64,000 bases of DNA from Bradyrhizobium barranii subsp. barranii (GTDB lineage: Bacteria > Pseudomonadota > Alphaproteobacteria > Rhizobiales > Xanthobacteraceae), in the NCBI RefSeq assembly GCF_017565645.3, contig NZ_CP086137.1, positions 62,001 to 126,000 on the forward strand. Direction: 5' to 3'. Positions 34,126 through 42,106 of this stretch are shown here, piece by piece. Both the position numbers and the translations under genes were made by a program. Every line of letters starts with the position of its first letter. Within the stretch, counting starts at the first letter, position 1. The notes under the pieces were generated by a model. That model was not told the DNA's origin. It saw only the letters and a list, made by a program, of their open reading frames with translations, and made no database searches.

Positions 34126-34798
34126 AAGACGAGGCTACGGGCCTCAACGCCTCGGCCGGCATCTCCTACAACAAGCTCTTGGCGAAACTCGCCTCGGACC
34201 ACCGCAAGCCGAACGGACAGTACGTCATCACGCCGGAGATGGGACCTGGATTCGTTGAGGCGCTTCCGGTCGGGAAATTCCACGGCATCGGCTCACGAGC
34301 GCGAAGATGAACGCGCTCGGTCTCCACACCGGTCTCGATATGCGCAAGCAGACGCTCGAATTTATGCAGGCCAATTTCGGTAAGGCCGGCGCCTACTACT
34401 ATTGGATCTCGCGCGGCGTCGACAACCGCGAGGTACGTGCGAACCGCATCCGAAAATCCGTCGGCGCCGAGAACACGTTCTCCGCGGACCTCACGGATTT
34501 CGATGCGATGGTCGCCGAACTGGAGGCGCTCATCGACAAGGTCTGGCGGCACTGCGCGGAGAAGGGCTCGCGCGGACGGACAGTCACGCTGAAGGTGAAG
34601 TTCAACGACTTCGAGATCATCACCCGAAGCAGGTCGATCCCGACGGCGGTTTCGACCCGCGAAGATCTCGAGCGCCTAGCGGTCGCGATGCTGCAGAACC
34701 AGATCCCGATGCCGAAGCCGGTCCGGCTACTCGGCCTCTCGCTCTCGTCGCTCGACGGGGCGGAACATGAAGTCTCGCAACTCGAGCTGCCGATATAA
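34126..34798 (+). pseudogene. dinB: DNA polymerase IV (DinB) fragment, frameshifted
   Basis: The first frame gives [20 protein letters not shown] then [20 protein letters not shown] and [13 protein letters not shown]. The rest ([40 protein letters not shown], the little-finger domain and LLGLSLSSL) lies in a second frame from 34307. A single-base indel in GGCATCGGCTCACGAGCG at about 34293 separates them. The first 110 or so residues of the palm domain, including the catalytic acids of Y-family polymerases, are absent upstream. It cannot make a polymerase. The end (stop 34796-34798) is native. Confidence 0.82.
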
Positions 34799-34845
34799 AG
34801 TTCTGTTCAGGATATCGAGCGCTCCAGAAAGCGACGCCGGACGGT

Positions 34846-35247
34846 TCAGCCCCTGCGTCCCGCTGGGCGTTTCTCCGACAACAGTCGCCTAAGAGCTGAC
34901 GATCGAGCATGGTATTCGTCGTCCGTTTCGGCATCTTCGCGGGGAATCGCGGTTTCCGCACGCGGCGCGACGCCTTTCTTTCCCGCGGCGGAAGCGGCCT
35001 CTTCGTTGTCGCGACGGATCTTCGACCAGAACGCTTCCGCGTTGTCGCCCCGTATAGGTATGGTGCCGCCGTTCTCCCTCACAGCTGTTCCGAAGCGCCT
35101 GCCACTCGCTGCCTTTTGCCGTGCCCCTTCTTCCGCCGCTTTCTGACGCGCCTGCAGGGCGGCGAGCGCTTCGTCGTCCAGCGGCTTCTGCTTCTTGCGA
35201 GGGGCCTTGCTGAGAGAGGGGCCGTTCTGAGGATGCTTCCGCGGCAT
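34846..35247 (-). CDS. Small charged hypothetical protein
   Basis: 133 residues from ATG 35247 (MPRKHPQNGPSLSKAPRKKQ). Very rich in Lys, Arg, Glu and Ala: a helical ALAALQARQKAAEEGARQKA segment, then NAEAFWSKIRRDNEEAASAA and a basic end. No enzyme motif; likely a nucleic-acid-associated or structural small protein of rhizobia. The frame extends 14 codons upstream, but the internal MPRK start follows the better context. Function unknown. Confidence 0.5.
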   Translation of the reverse strand: MPRKHPQNGPSLSKAPRKKQKPLDDEALAALQARQKAAEEGARQKAASGRRFGTAVRENGGTIPIRGDNAEAFWSKIRRDNEEAASAAGKKGVAPRAETAIPREDAETDDEYHARSSALRRLLSEKRPAGRRG

Positions 35248-35412
35248 GCTGTGCTCCCGGATGGTCTGCGTGGGCGTCCAATCTGCCACAAGATCGCGGC
35301 CGCGTCGTTCTTTCTTGCTACCCGGGAAGGTCGAATGACGGAATCCCTAGTCTGCGACGGAGACGTGGAACGCAATCCGGCGACAAGGATTCGTCCCGTC
35401 TGGAGACATTGC

Positions 35413-35673
35413 ATGACGCCGATGGAACGGACGAAAATGCGCTCGCTTCGGGCGTGGGCAATCTCGGTGCTCGACGAGGCCGGTGCCATCCGCGAGTGCG
35501 AGGAGCATTGCTGGATCCAGGACCGCGCCGATCCGCACGCACGCGAGCGGGCCTTCGATATGGCCCGCAGCCATCCACCTTTGGGATCGACGGCCAAAGA
35601 GGCCATCGCGGCAATCGACGGCGTGCTCGAAGGGATCGGCGAGGTCTGTCCTGAGTGCCTTCCGGAGGACTAG
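35413..35673 (+). CDS. Small hypothetical protein (conserved-looking)
   Basis: 86 residues from ATG 35413: MTPMERTKMRSLRAWAISVL, DEAGAIRECEEHCWIQDRAD, PHARERAFDMARSHPPLGST, ending EVCPECLPED. The spread of Cys (CEEHC and CPEC) suggests metal binding. No family name recalled, but the amino-acid pattern and codon use are those of a genuine gene. It is followed convergently by the DUF3606 gene, 31 bp away. Confidence 0.6.
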   Translation: MTPMERTKMRSLRAWAISVLDEAGAIRECEEHCWIQDRADPHARERAFDMARSHPPLGSTAKEAIAAIDGVLEGIGEVCPECLPED

Positions 35674-35704
35674 CCGGTCCTTGGCAGAACCGGCTCCAGG
35701 CGCC

Positions 35705-35899
35705 TCATCGCCCGAGGCGCTTTTCGACCTTCTTGCGGACGTTCCCGACCTTCTTGACCGCTTTCTTCACGGCGGACGCCGAGCGGCCGGTCTTCTTCGA
35801 CTCGTAACCCACTTCGTACCTCTGCCCGCCGGCGACCTTCGCTCGGTCCTGGGCGCGTCCGCGTGCGGTCTTCTTGATCGCCTTCTTCGCTGCCGCCAT
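35705..35899 (-). CDS. DUF3606-like small basic protein
   Basis: 64 residues from ATG 35899 (MAAAKKAIKKTARGRAQDRA). The QRYEVGYESKKTGRSASAVK then KAVKKVGNVRKKVEKRL core matches the DUF3606 pattern (a GG..YEV.Y...K....AV..VGN....VE..L motif), small Lys-rich proteins of soil alphaproteobacteria with unknown role. The frame extends 27 codons upstream, but AGGAGGAGCC directly before 35899 fixes this start. Confidence 0.75.
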   Translation of the reverse strand: MAAAKKAIKKTARGRAQDRAKVAGGQRYEVGYESKKTGRSASAVKKAVKKVGNVRKKVEKRLGR

Positions 35900-36012
35900 G
35901 TTCGGCTCCTCCTCATTGAACGATGCGAGTCTCAACGTCGAAAGGAATCGCCGGTTCCGGAACGATTCCGGATGTGCCATCTTGATTTACGTTTGTTGCG
36001 TGGAGTTCATTC

Positions 36013-36933
36013 GTGGCGTTTGCGCGTAGGAAGTTGGCCGACATCGGCATCAAGGCACCGTTTCCCGACTTCGTCGAGCCGGCGTTGGCATCCTCTATCG
36101 ACAAGGTGCCGTCGGGAGCCAGGTGGATCCACGAAATCAAGTTCGACGGCTACCGCGTGCAGGCGCGGATCCATGCAAAGAGCGTCAGCATCCTGACCAG
36201 ACGCGGGCACGATTGGACGAAGAGGTTCGCGAAGGTGGCGCACGACGCCTGGCGCATCAAGGCGAGCTCCGCGATCATCGACGGCGAGATCGTCGTGCCG
36301 GCTCCTGACGGCACCACCGACTTCAGCGTCCTGCAGAACGAACTCAAGGGCTCCTCCAAGAAGATCGTGATGGTCGCCTTCGACCTGCTCTATCTGAACG
36401 GCTGCGACCTGCGAAAGCTGCCGCTGCATCAGCGCAAGGGTGAGCTCAGGAGGATTGTCGCCGGCACCGACCTGCAGTTCAGCGAAAGCTTCGAGATCGA
36501 CGGTCAGGCGATGTTCGAGCACGCCTGCAAGGTCGGCTTGGAGGGCGTGGTCTCGAAGGTCCGCGACAGCACGTATCCTAAGGGACGCAGCAACGCTTGG
36601 GTCAAGAAGACCTGCACGCAGCGCGAGACGCTGACCATCGCCGGCTTCGCGCTCGACGGCACCAGGTGGGACGGGCTCTATGTCGGGCGGCGCAAGGGCG
36701 ACGATCTCGTCTACGCCGGCAAGGTCGACCACGGCTTCAACAAAGCGTCGGCCGCGGACCTGCGTAAACGGCTGGAGCCCCTGGTCAGGAAGACGCAGGC
36801 GTTCAAGAGGCGCATCGCGCACAAGGGCATCTGGGTCGAGCCGAAGCTGTCCGCCGAGATCGAGTACCGGGCGAAGTCTGCGGAGGGAAAGGTTCGGCAC
36901 CCGTTCTTCAAGGGGCTGCGCGACGATATATGA
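36013..36933 (+). CDS. ATP-dependent DNA ligase (LigC/LigD ligase-domain type)
   Basis: 306 residues. The nucleotidyltransferase motif I EIKFDGYR gives the adenylated Lys43. Motif III-like KKIVMVAFDLLYLNG, motif IV GLEGVVSKVRDSTYP, motif V WVKKTC and a C-terminal OB-fold (LYVGRRKGDDLVYAGKVDHG ... RHPFFKGLRDD) are all present. It seals nicks in DNA using ATP. It has only ligase and OB domains, without the polymerase and phosphoesterase domains of full LigD; such short ligases take part in Ku-dependent end joining or repair in rhizobia. No Ku gene is in the window. Intact. Confidence 0.9.
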   Translation: MAFARRKLADIGIKAPFPDFVEPALASSIDKVPSGARWIHEIKFDGYRVQARIHAKSVSILTRRGHDWTKRFAKVAHDAWRIKASSAIIDGEIVVPAPDGTTDFSVLQNELKGSSKKIVMVAFDLLYLNGCDLRKLPLHQRKGELRRIVAGTDLQFSESFEIDGQAMFEHACKVGLEGVVSKVRDSTYPKGRSNAWVKKTCTQRETLTIAGFALDGTRWDGLYVGRRKGDDLVYAGKVDHGFNKASAADLRKRLEPLVRKTQAFKRRIAHKGIWVEPKLSAEIEYRAKSAEGKVRHPFFKGLRDDI

Positions 36934-36980
36934 ACGTCCACGCGCCTTGCGTTCGGCGGTCGCGGTCATATGTCGACTCC

Positions 36981-37238
36981 ATGGAATTGAGCATCATTCA
37001 GGACTACGCGATCCAGGCGCGCGTCGCCGCGGTGATCGGCGCGACCGTGTTCGATCGGGTCTTCTCCGGCGTCAGGTTCGCGGAAACAGACGGCCCGTTG
37101 TTATATGTCTACGCGCGCGACGAACAGAGTTCCGCGGAGATCGAAGACGACTTCTCGCTTCTCATCGCCGACATCGCGAGTCGCATCCTGCAACGCGACG
37201 TCGAATTGGTCGTCGTCCTTCCGAAGGTCCTGCAATAG
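36981..37238 (+). CDS. Small hypothetical protein after the ligase
   Basis: 85 residues from ATG 36981 (MELSIIQDYAIQARVAAVIG), continuing ATVFDRVFSGVRFAETDGPL, LYVYARDEQSSAEIEDDFSL and ending VELVVVLPKVLQ. An alpha/beta pattern without known motif. The frame is open 17 codons upstream (36930) and would then overlap the ligase stop; the inner start avoids an Arg-rich run. It probably shares the ligase transcript. Confidence 0.5.
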   Translation: MELSIIQDYAIQARVAAVIGATVFDRVFSGVRFAETDGPLLYVYARDEQSSAEIEDDFSLLIADIASRILQRDVELVVVLPKVLQ

Positions 37239-37252
37239 GGCTCGGACGCGTC

Positions 37253-37420
37253 ATGCCTAGGATGCGCCGCAAATCCGAGCTTCCCACGAAGATCTGCGCC
37301 GCATGCGGGCGTCCGTTCGCCTGGCGCAAGAAGTGGGCGAAGGTCTAGGACGAAGTGAAGACCTGTTCGGATCGCTGCAAGGCGCAGCTACGTCGGACTA
37401 AGGATCCGACCGGTCGCTGA
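37253..37420 (+). pseudogene. DUF2256 zinc-ribbon protein with in-frame amber codon
   Basis: Reading 37253-37420 gives RRKSELPTKICAACGRPFAW then RKKWAKV, stop, DEVKTCSDRC and KAQLRRTKDPTGR. DUF2256 proteins have the form K.DLPTK.C..CGRPF.WRKKWA..W..V..CS..C. The TAG at 37346-37348 stands exactly where a conserved Trp (TGG) is expected, and the frame beyond it is perfect, including the second Cys pair. So a single G-to-A change has split the zinc-binding site. It is a recent nonsense mutation, unless the codon is suppressed. Confidence 0.75.
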
Positions 37421-38038
37421 TCAAGTCCGGCCATCGCGTGCGCGCTTCAAAGCCGCCTTCAGCCGCTTCTCCTCCTCGGCCCAATCGTCTGCCTCGGATC
37501 GTATCCTGTCCTCGACGACTTCGAGCTCGCTCCGCAGGGCGGACGCGCGCTTCGCATGCTCCCGTTCGGCTTCGTCCAGCGCCGATTGAGCCTTTTCGAC
37601 GACCCGCTCCCTCCGTTCGCGCTCCTTCCGCCTTGCCGCTTCTTCCTTGGCTTCCTCGCGTTCGCGCCGCTGACGTTCGCGTTCGTAGGCCTGATCGGCC
37701 TTGCGCTCCGCGGCCTTGTCGGACTTGGCTGAGGTCTTCTTCGCCGCGCGGACCTTCTTCGACGGCGGTTTCCCGGTTCCGTCCCGACCGAAGCTCTTCG
37801 GCAGTTCGGCGTGCTCGCCGAACGGACCGTCCGACCCTACGGGGCGCTTCAGTACGATGCCAGGCTTCTTCATCGTCGCAGCGATGACGTCCGGATCGGT
37901 GCTCTCCTTGGCGGCACCTTGATGGAAGAGGTTGCTGTCGGCGCCCCACGCCTCCAAGGCCGCCTTCATCGAAGGGGCGGCGATCGCCTGCTCGAAGAAG
38001 CCCAGCGAGGTCTGGTAGGTCTTCAATTTCCTGGCCAT
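37421..38038 (-). CDS. Hypothetical protein with Lys/Glu/Arg coiled-coil region
   Basis: 205 residues from ATG 38038 (MARKLKTYQTSLGFFEQAIA). The folded N-terminal part (APSMKAALEAWGADSNLFHQ, DPDVIAATMKKPGIVLKRPV) is followed by a long charged helix (KADQAYERERQRREREEAKE onward). The start motif KTYQTSLGFFEQAIAAPSMK is familiar from rhizobial unknown proteins next to repair genes. No catalytic motif. The frame upstream of 38038 overlaps the HAD stop and is not protein-like. Confidence 0.65.
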   Translation of the reverse strand: MARKLKTYQTSLGFFEQAIAAPSMKAALEAWGADSNLFHQGAAKESTDPDVIAATMKKPGIVLKRPVGSDGPFGEHAELPKSFGRDGTGKPPSKKVRAAKKTSAKSDKAAERKADQAYERERQRREREEAKEEAARRKERERRERVVEKAQSALDEAEREHAKRASALRSELEVVEDRIRSEADDWAEEEKRLKAALKRARDGRT

Positions 38039-38066
38039 CGTTGCTCCGCGTCGGTCCTGACCGCTT

Positions 38067-38440
38067 CTACTTCGCGAGCAGGCTTTCGTCGAACAGCGCG
38101 AGCAACGAGGCCGGGCCCGGATAGACCTCGGCGCAGCCGGCTCCGCGCAACGACGCTTCCGCAAAGCCGCCGCATAGCACGCCGATGGCTGCGATCCCCG
38201 CCTTGCGGGCGGCGCTGGCGTCGTAGGGCGTGTCGCCGATAGCGACTGCGTCGGCGCCGGCTATTCCGAGTTTTCCGAGGGCAGCTTCGAAGATGTCGGG
38301 GGCAGGTTTGGACTCCTCCGCGTCGTCGGAAGAGGTCGTCGCATCGACGAGACCGCCTATGCCCGCGATGTCGTGGAAGAGCGAAGAGGATCCGGCAAGA
38401 ACGAGGTTGGGACCGTCGTCGTGCGAAGCGCGGGTGATCC
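38067..38440 (-). pseudogene. HAD-family hydrolase, C-terminal half
   Basis: The minus strand reads ATTSSDDAEESKPAPDIFEA, LGKLGIAGADAVAIGDTPYD and AARKAGIAAIGVLCGGFAEA, ending SLLAK at 38067. DAEESKP (motif III Lys) and GDTPYD (motif IV) are HAD phosphatase signatures. The nucleophile motif DxDGT and the cap domain should lie upstream, but the open frame there (PGGYLSRLNGCDPAITVVPG and further) does not contain them. Either the N-terminus was replaced or a frame change lies near 38400. Function of the remnant is unlikely. Confidence 0.6.
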
Positions 38441-38704
38441 GAGCTCCCGGCCGGCCGTCGGGCGCGCCGGTATCGATCAGAAGCTGGCTTCCGGTTTCGG
38501 CCTGCGCTCTGCTACCGCCAGGGACGACGGTTATGGCGGGATCGCAGCCGTTGAGCCGGCTGAGATAGCCGCCCGGAATCGCCAGGTCGCCGACGGGAGC
38601 CCGCGCGGTTCGCTCATCAAAAACGCTGCGGCGCCGGCAGTGCTTGGGGGGAAGATCGCCGGCGGGCGGGCATGTAAAAATGCGGCCCGCGAAGGCCGCG
38701 TAAA

Positions 38705-38962
38705 GTGTTAGGGTCGTCCGCGAAGAAGGATGAGCTCGGAGAGTACCTCGCCGCCAATGTCCGACGCCTGCGCAAGGACAGGAAACTGAGCCAAGCAGAA
38801 CTCGCGAGCGCGCTCGGCGTCGATCCGGCGGCGATAAGTCTGATCGAGCTCAAGCGCTCGAATCCCACCGTATCCATGCTGGACGCGATCGCGACCGCCC
38901 TCAAGACGACGTCCGCCGAACTGCTGACCCGGTACAGGCGCGCTCAGACGAAAGCCCACTGA
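38705..38962 (+). CDS. XRE-family transcriptional regulator
   Basis: 85 residues from GTG 38705. Complete cro/C1 helix-turn-helix: LAANVRRLRKDRKLSQAELA then SALGVDPAAISLIELKRSNP, followed by a third helix pair. There is almost no tail, so it is a minimal DNA-binding protein of the kind found beside toxin or phage genes. An ATG at 38730 is out of frame; the GTG is the only in-frame start before the domain. No operator is obvious. Confidence 0.72.
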   Translation: MLGSSAKKDELGEYLAANVRRLRKDRKLSQAELASALGVDPAAISLIELKRSNPTVSMLDAIATALKTTSAELLTRYRRAQTKAH

Positions 38963-38992
38963 AATCGACATGCTCGTGCGCGACCGGTCCCG

Positions 38993-39118
38993 TCACGCCG
39001 GACGGGACATCGATGCGGGCCAGAACTTCGGTTCGATCCGATCGTTCTCGTCGGCGACGGCGACTCCCAACAGGACCACCAGCAACGCCAGAGCCACGAA
39101 GGAGAATCCGTTCCTCAT
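38993..39118 (-). CDS. Short membrane-anchored or secreted peptide
   Basis: 41 residues from ATG 39118: MRNGFSFVALALLVVLLGVA followed by VADENDRIEPKFWPA. One hydrophobic segment after a positive start, so a signal anchor or cleaved signal peptide ending near AVA. Its start overlaps the stop of the ORF at 39115 (ATGA), suggesting a two-gene unit. Function unknown. Confidence 0.5.
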   Translation of the reverse strand: MRNGFSFVALALLVVLLGVAVADENDRIEPKFWPASMSRPA

Positions 39119-39234
39119 GGGAAGGAACGCGGCTTCGTTCCGTGCGCCCTGACGAGGTTCATCGCCTCCTGGCACGCCAGCGACTCGACCAGCACGTCGG
39201 GTTTCATCGCGGCATCCGCCGATTTCCGGGCCAT
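39115..39234 (-). CDS. Small hypothetical protein upstream of the membrane peptide
   Basis: 39 residues from ATG 39234: MARKSADAAMKPDVLVESLA then CQEAMNLVRAHGTKPRSFP. The frame stays open and protein-like to about 39425 (RNWREISWTWGDRG, CPGDGDFGASIDGALEDATG, DYRVAVGGGGIGIRF) but has no usual start codon there. The real gene may therefore be longer or a truncated relic. Coupled to the next ORF by ATGA. Confidence 0.4.
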   Translation of the reverse strand: MARKSADAAMKPDVLVESLACQEAMNLVRAHGTKPRSFP

Positions 39235-39460
39235 CGCGAACCGTATGCCTATCCCTCCTCCGCCGACCGCAACCCGATAATCCCCAGTCGCGTCCTCAAG
39301 CGCACCGTCGATGGATGCTCCGAAATCCCCGTCGCCGGGACATGCCTCGACCCGGCGGCCGCGATCGCCCCAAGTCCAAGAAATTTCGCGCCAATTCCGG
39401 GCCCGTCCAAATTCGGGGTGCTAAGATCATGCCCCGGTACGAGTCTCGAAAGTCAGCCCT

Positions 39461-42106
39461 GTGGTCGAAATCCGAACATCAATCGTTGGTGGTCCGCTGG
39501 CGTTCCAAATGCGGCGCGCCGAAGCCGCACGCTCCGGCGAGATCGGCCTGCAGATCCTGACGCTTCCCCAGGTCGCCGCGCGGCTGGCCGGCGGCTTTCG
39601 ATCTCCCATCACCTCCGAGCATCTGGACCTTGCCGTCCAGGCAGCGCTCGCGGAAGGCGGTTTCCTTGAGATCGAAGCGGTGCGTGACCTGCCGGGAATG
39701 ACGCGGGCGGTCTCTCGGGCGCTGCGCAAGGTCTGGGACGCCGACGTACCCATCCGGTTCGCCAGCACCACGGTCGCTCGTTTCGACGACCTGGTCGCGA
39801 TCGAATCCCGCGTTAGGGCCGCACTTCCGATGGCCATGGCGTCTCCCGTCGATCTGCGCGACGCCGCACTCGCCCGAATCCGTCATGCCCGTCGCCTGAT
39901 CGGCCCGACGACCATCGAGCGCCTCTCCGCGATCCCGCCGCTATGGCGTCCGTTGATCGAAGCACTCATCAAAGAGGTCCCGGTCGACTGGCTGGCGTCC
40001 GAACACGCCGAAGCCGGATGGTTCGGCGGCAAGGTTCTCCGTGGGGCGAACGGCGAGCCCGCCGCGCCGGCCGTCGTCTCCTGCGCGGATCCTCGCCACG
40101 AAGTGGTCGAGAGCCTGCGATGGGCACGCCAACTGATCGTGGCCGGGACCGCCGAGCCCTGCCAGATCGCGATCGTGTCGGCCGCGACCTCGAGTTGGGA
40201 CGACCATTTCCGGGCCCTCGCCTCGGACGCGGGTTTCCCGGTCGCCTTCCCGCACGGCATACCGGCACTCTCAACCCGCGACGGGCAGCGATGCGCGGCG
40301 CTGGCCGACGTCCTACAGCGCGGTCTCAACCAACAGCGCGTCCGACGCCTCGTCTCGCTATGCCGGGGCGAGCGAAACGCGCTCGATTCCTTGCCCGACC
40401 GATGGCCGACCGCGGTGCCCCGCGGCGCTACCTTGTCGCGTCCGGACGAATGGCGGCGAGCGATCTCTGCCGCCATAGCGGTCGATGCCGCATTGGCGGG
40501 CGTGCAGGCGATCCTGCCGGTCATCGAGGTGCTCGAAAAAGGAATTTCAGCAACCACCGAGGCCGCCGGCCTGTTGCTGCGGGGACGGGCGCTGCAGCTA
40601 TGGCAGGCCGCATTGCGGAGCGCTCCGCCCGAAGCCATCGAGCTTTCGCTACGTTCCGCGAAATTCGAATCCGAGAACGACGCCGCCTGTTCGGTGGTCT
40701 GGTGCTCGGCGAAAGACCTGGCATCGGCACCGCGCCCGTTCGTCCGCCTGCTCGGCCTGACCAACCGCAACTGGCCTCGGCGCCAAGGCGAAGACTCGAT
40801 CGTGCCCGCGCATGTCCTATCGGCCGAGTCGTTGGACTTCGATCCCGTCGCGAAGGCCGACCGCAGGCACTTCCGGATCGTCCTCGAGGCGGCAACCGGC
40901 GGAGCCGTACTCTCGGGCGGCCGTCGAAGCGCGCAAGGCAGCCGCGTCGGGCGAAGCCCCTTGCTGGAAGACCGGGTGGAAACCCAGCTTTCACGCGCCC
41001 GTATTCCGGAGCACGCCTGGAACGAAGCGGATCGCATCATGGCGCGCCCGCAAGAAGCGGCGAACGTAGATCGGTTGAAGGCCGCAGACACGTGCTGGCG
41101 AAACTGGCACGTCGCGCAGCTAACGGCCAACGACGGCAAGTACGATGCCGACCATCCCGCGATCTCCAGGGCCATCGAGCGCGTCCAGTCTCCGACGTCC
41201 TTGCGCCTGATGCTGCGCGATCCCTTGGGCTTCGTGTGGCGCTACGCGCTCGGATGGAACGCGCCGCGCGACCGCGAGCAGCCGATGACGATCTCCGCCG
41301 ACCATTTCGGCAAGCTCGTGCACGAGCTTCTGCGCCGTACGGTCGACATGCTCGAACCGCGCCCGGGATACACCGCGGCCTCCGATACCGAGATCGAAAA
41401 CGCACTCGCCAAAGCGGCCGGGACCGTCCGGGACGACTGGCCTCTGCGGGAGCAGGTACCCCCGACGATGCTATGGCGCAACACCGTAGACTTCGCCGCC
41501 AGCCTGGCGCTCGCGGGATTGATGCGGCGGGAAATATCGGACTCCGGCACCCGGAGCTGGACGGAGGTGCCGTTCGGTCAGCCCGAATCCTTCGTCGCCG
41601 AACGGGAGCTGCCTTGGGATCCGAGAATTCCGGTCGCGGTGACCGGAACACCAGTCACCCTGCGCGGCACCATCGATCGCCTGGATCTCACGAGTTCGGG
41701 CAACGCGGTCCGCGTCACCGACTACAAGACGGGCGAGGCACCTCGAGACCCCGGACGCATCGTGATCGGCGGCGGCTCCGAACTGCAACGGGCGTTGTAC
41801 GGTCTCGCCTGCCGCCAACTGCTCGAAGGCGAACCCACGGTCGTCGCCAGGCTGCTGTACCTGCGGGGCGACACGCTCGCGCTGCGCCTCATCGAGCTCG
41901 ACGCCACCATCGAGCAGATAGCCGCCTTCATCAACGTCGCCGTCGCGATGATCCGAAGCGGCACCGTCACGCCGGGCCGGCAGTCGTTCGACGGCTCCAA
42001 CGACCTGCGGTTGGCGCTTCCCGCGTCGCCCGGATACCAACGACGCAAGTTGATCGCGACCAACAAGGCCAACGAGGCCCTCTTCCGGTTCTGGAGCGCT
42101 AGATGA
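39461..42106 (+). CDS. AddB-like PD-(D/E)XK nuclease protein
   Basis: 881 residues from GTG 39461. The long N-terminal part resembles an inactivated UvrD-like helicase core as in AddB (CSAKDLASAPRPFVRLLGLT then NRNWPRRQGEDS). The C-terminal domain is a RecB-type nuclease: FGKLVHELLRRTVD helix, GTIDRLDL (Asp), VTDYKTGE (Asp-x-Lys) and the QRALYGLACRQLL motif. AddAB complexes unwind and degrade double-strand ends for recombination and also destroy phage DNA. The stop overlaps the start of the helicase gene (ATGA at 42103-42106). The true start is uncertain: an upstream ATG at 39429 is out of frame. Intact. Confidence 0.8.
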   Translation: MVEIRTSIVGGPLAFQMRRAEAARSGEIGLQILTLPQVAARLAGGFRSPITSEHLDLAVQAALAEGGFLEIEAVRDLPGMTRAVSRALRKVWDADVPIRFASTTVARFDDLVAIESRVRAALPMAMASPVDLRDAALARIRHARRLIGPTTIERLSAIPPLWRPLIEALIKEVPVDWLASEHAEAGWFGGKVLRGANGEPAAPAVVSCADPRHEVVESLRWARQLIVAGTAEPCQIAIVSAATSSWDDHFRALASDAGFPVAFPHGIPALSTRDGQRCAALADVLQRGLNQQRVRRLVSLCRGERNALDSLPDRWPTAVPRGATLSRPDEWRRAISAAIAVDAALAGVQAILPVIEVLEKGISATTEAAGLLLRGRALQLWQAALRSAPPEAIELSLRSAKFESENDAACSVVWCSAKDLASAPRPFVRLLGLTNRNWPRRQGEDSIVPAHVLSAESLDFDPVAKADRRHFRIVLEAATGGAVLSGGRRSAQGSRVGRSPLLEDRVETQLSRARIPEHAWNEADRIMARPQEAANVDRLKAADTCWRNWHVAQLTANDGKYDADHPAISRAIERVQSPTSLRLMLRDPLGFVWRYALGWNAPRDREQPMTISADHFGKLVHELLRRTVDMLEPRPGYTAASDTEIENALAKAAGTVRDDWPLREQVPPTMLWRNTVDFAASLALAGLMRREISDSGTRSWTEVPFGQPESFVAERELPWDPRIPVAVTGTPVTLRGTIDRLDLTSSGNAVRVTDYKTGEAPRDPGRIVIGGGSELQRALYGLACRQLLEGEPTVVARLLYLRGDTLALRLIELDATIEQIAAFINVAVAMIRSGTVTPGRQSFDGSNDLRLALPASPGYQRRKLIATNKANEALFRFWSAR

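Noticed and set aside
36013..36933. Full LigD with polymerase and phosphoesterase domains
   Set aside because: Only the ligase and OB domains are present; no Ku or PolDom sequence is nearby.
39943..42102. 719-codon ORF overlapping the AddB-like gene
   Set aside because: A GC-driven shadow in another frame; composition is Arg/Pro/Gly-rich and no motifs are present, whereas the 881-codon frame has nuclease motifs.
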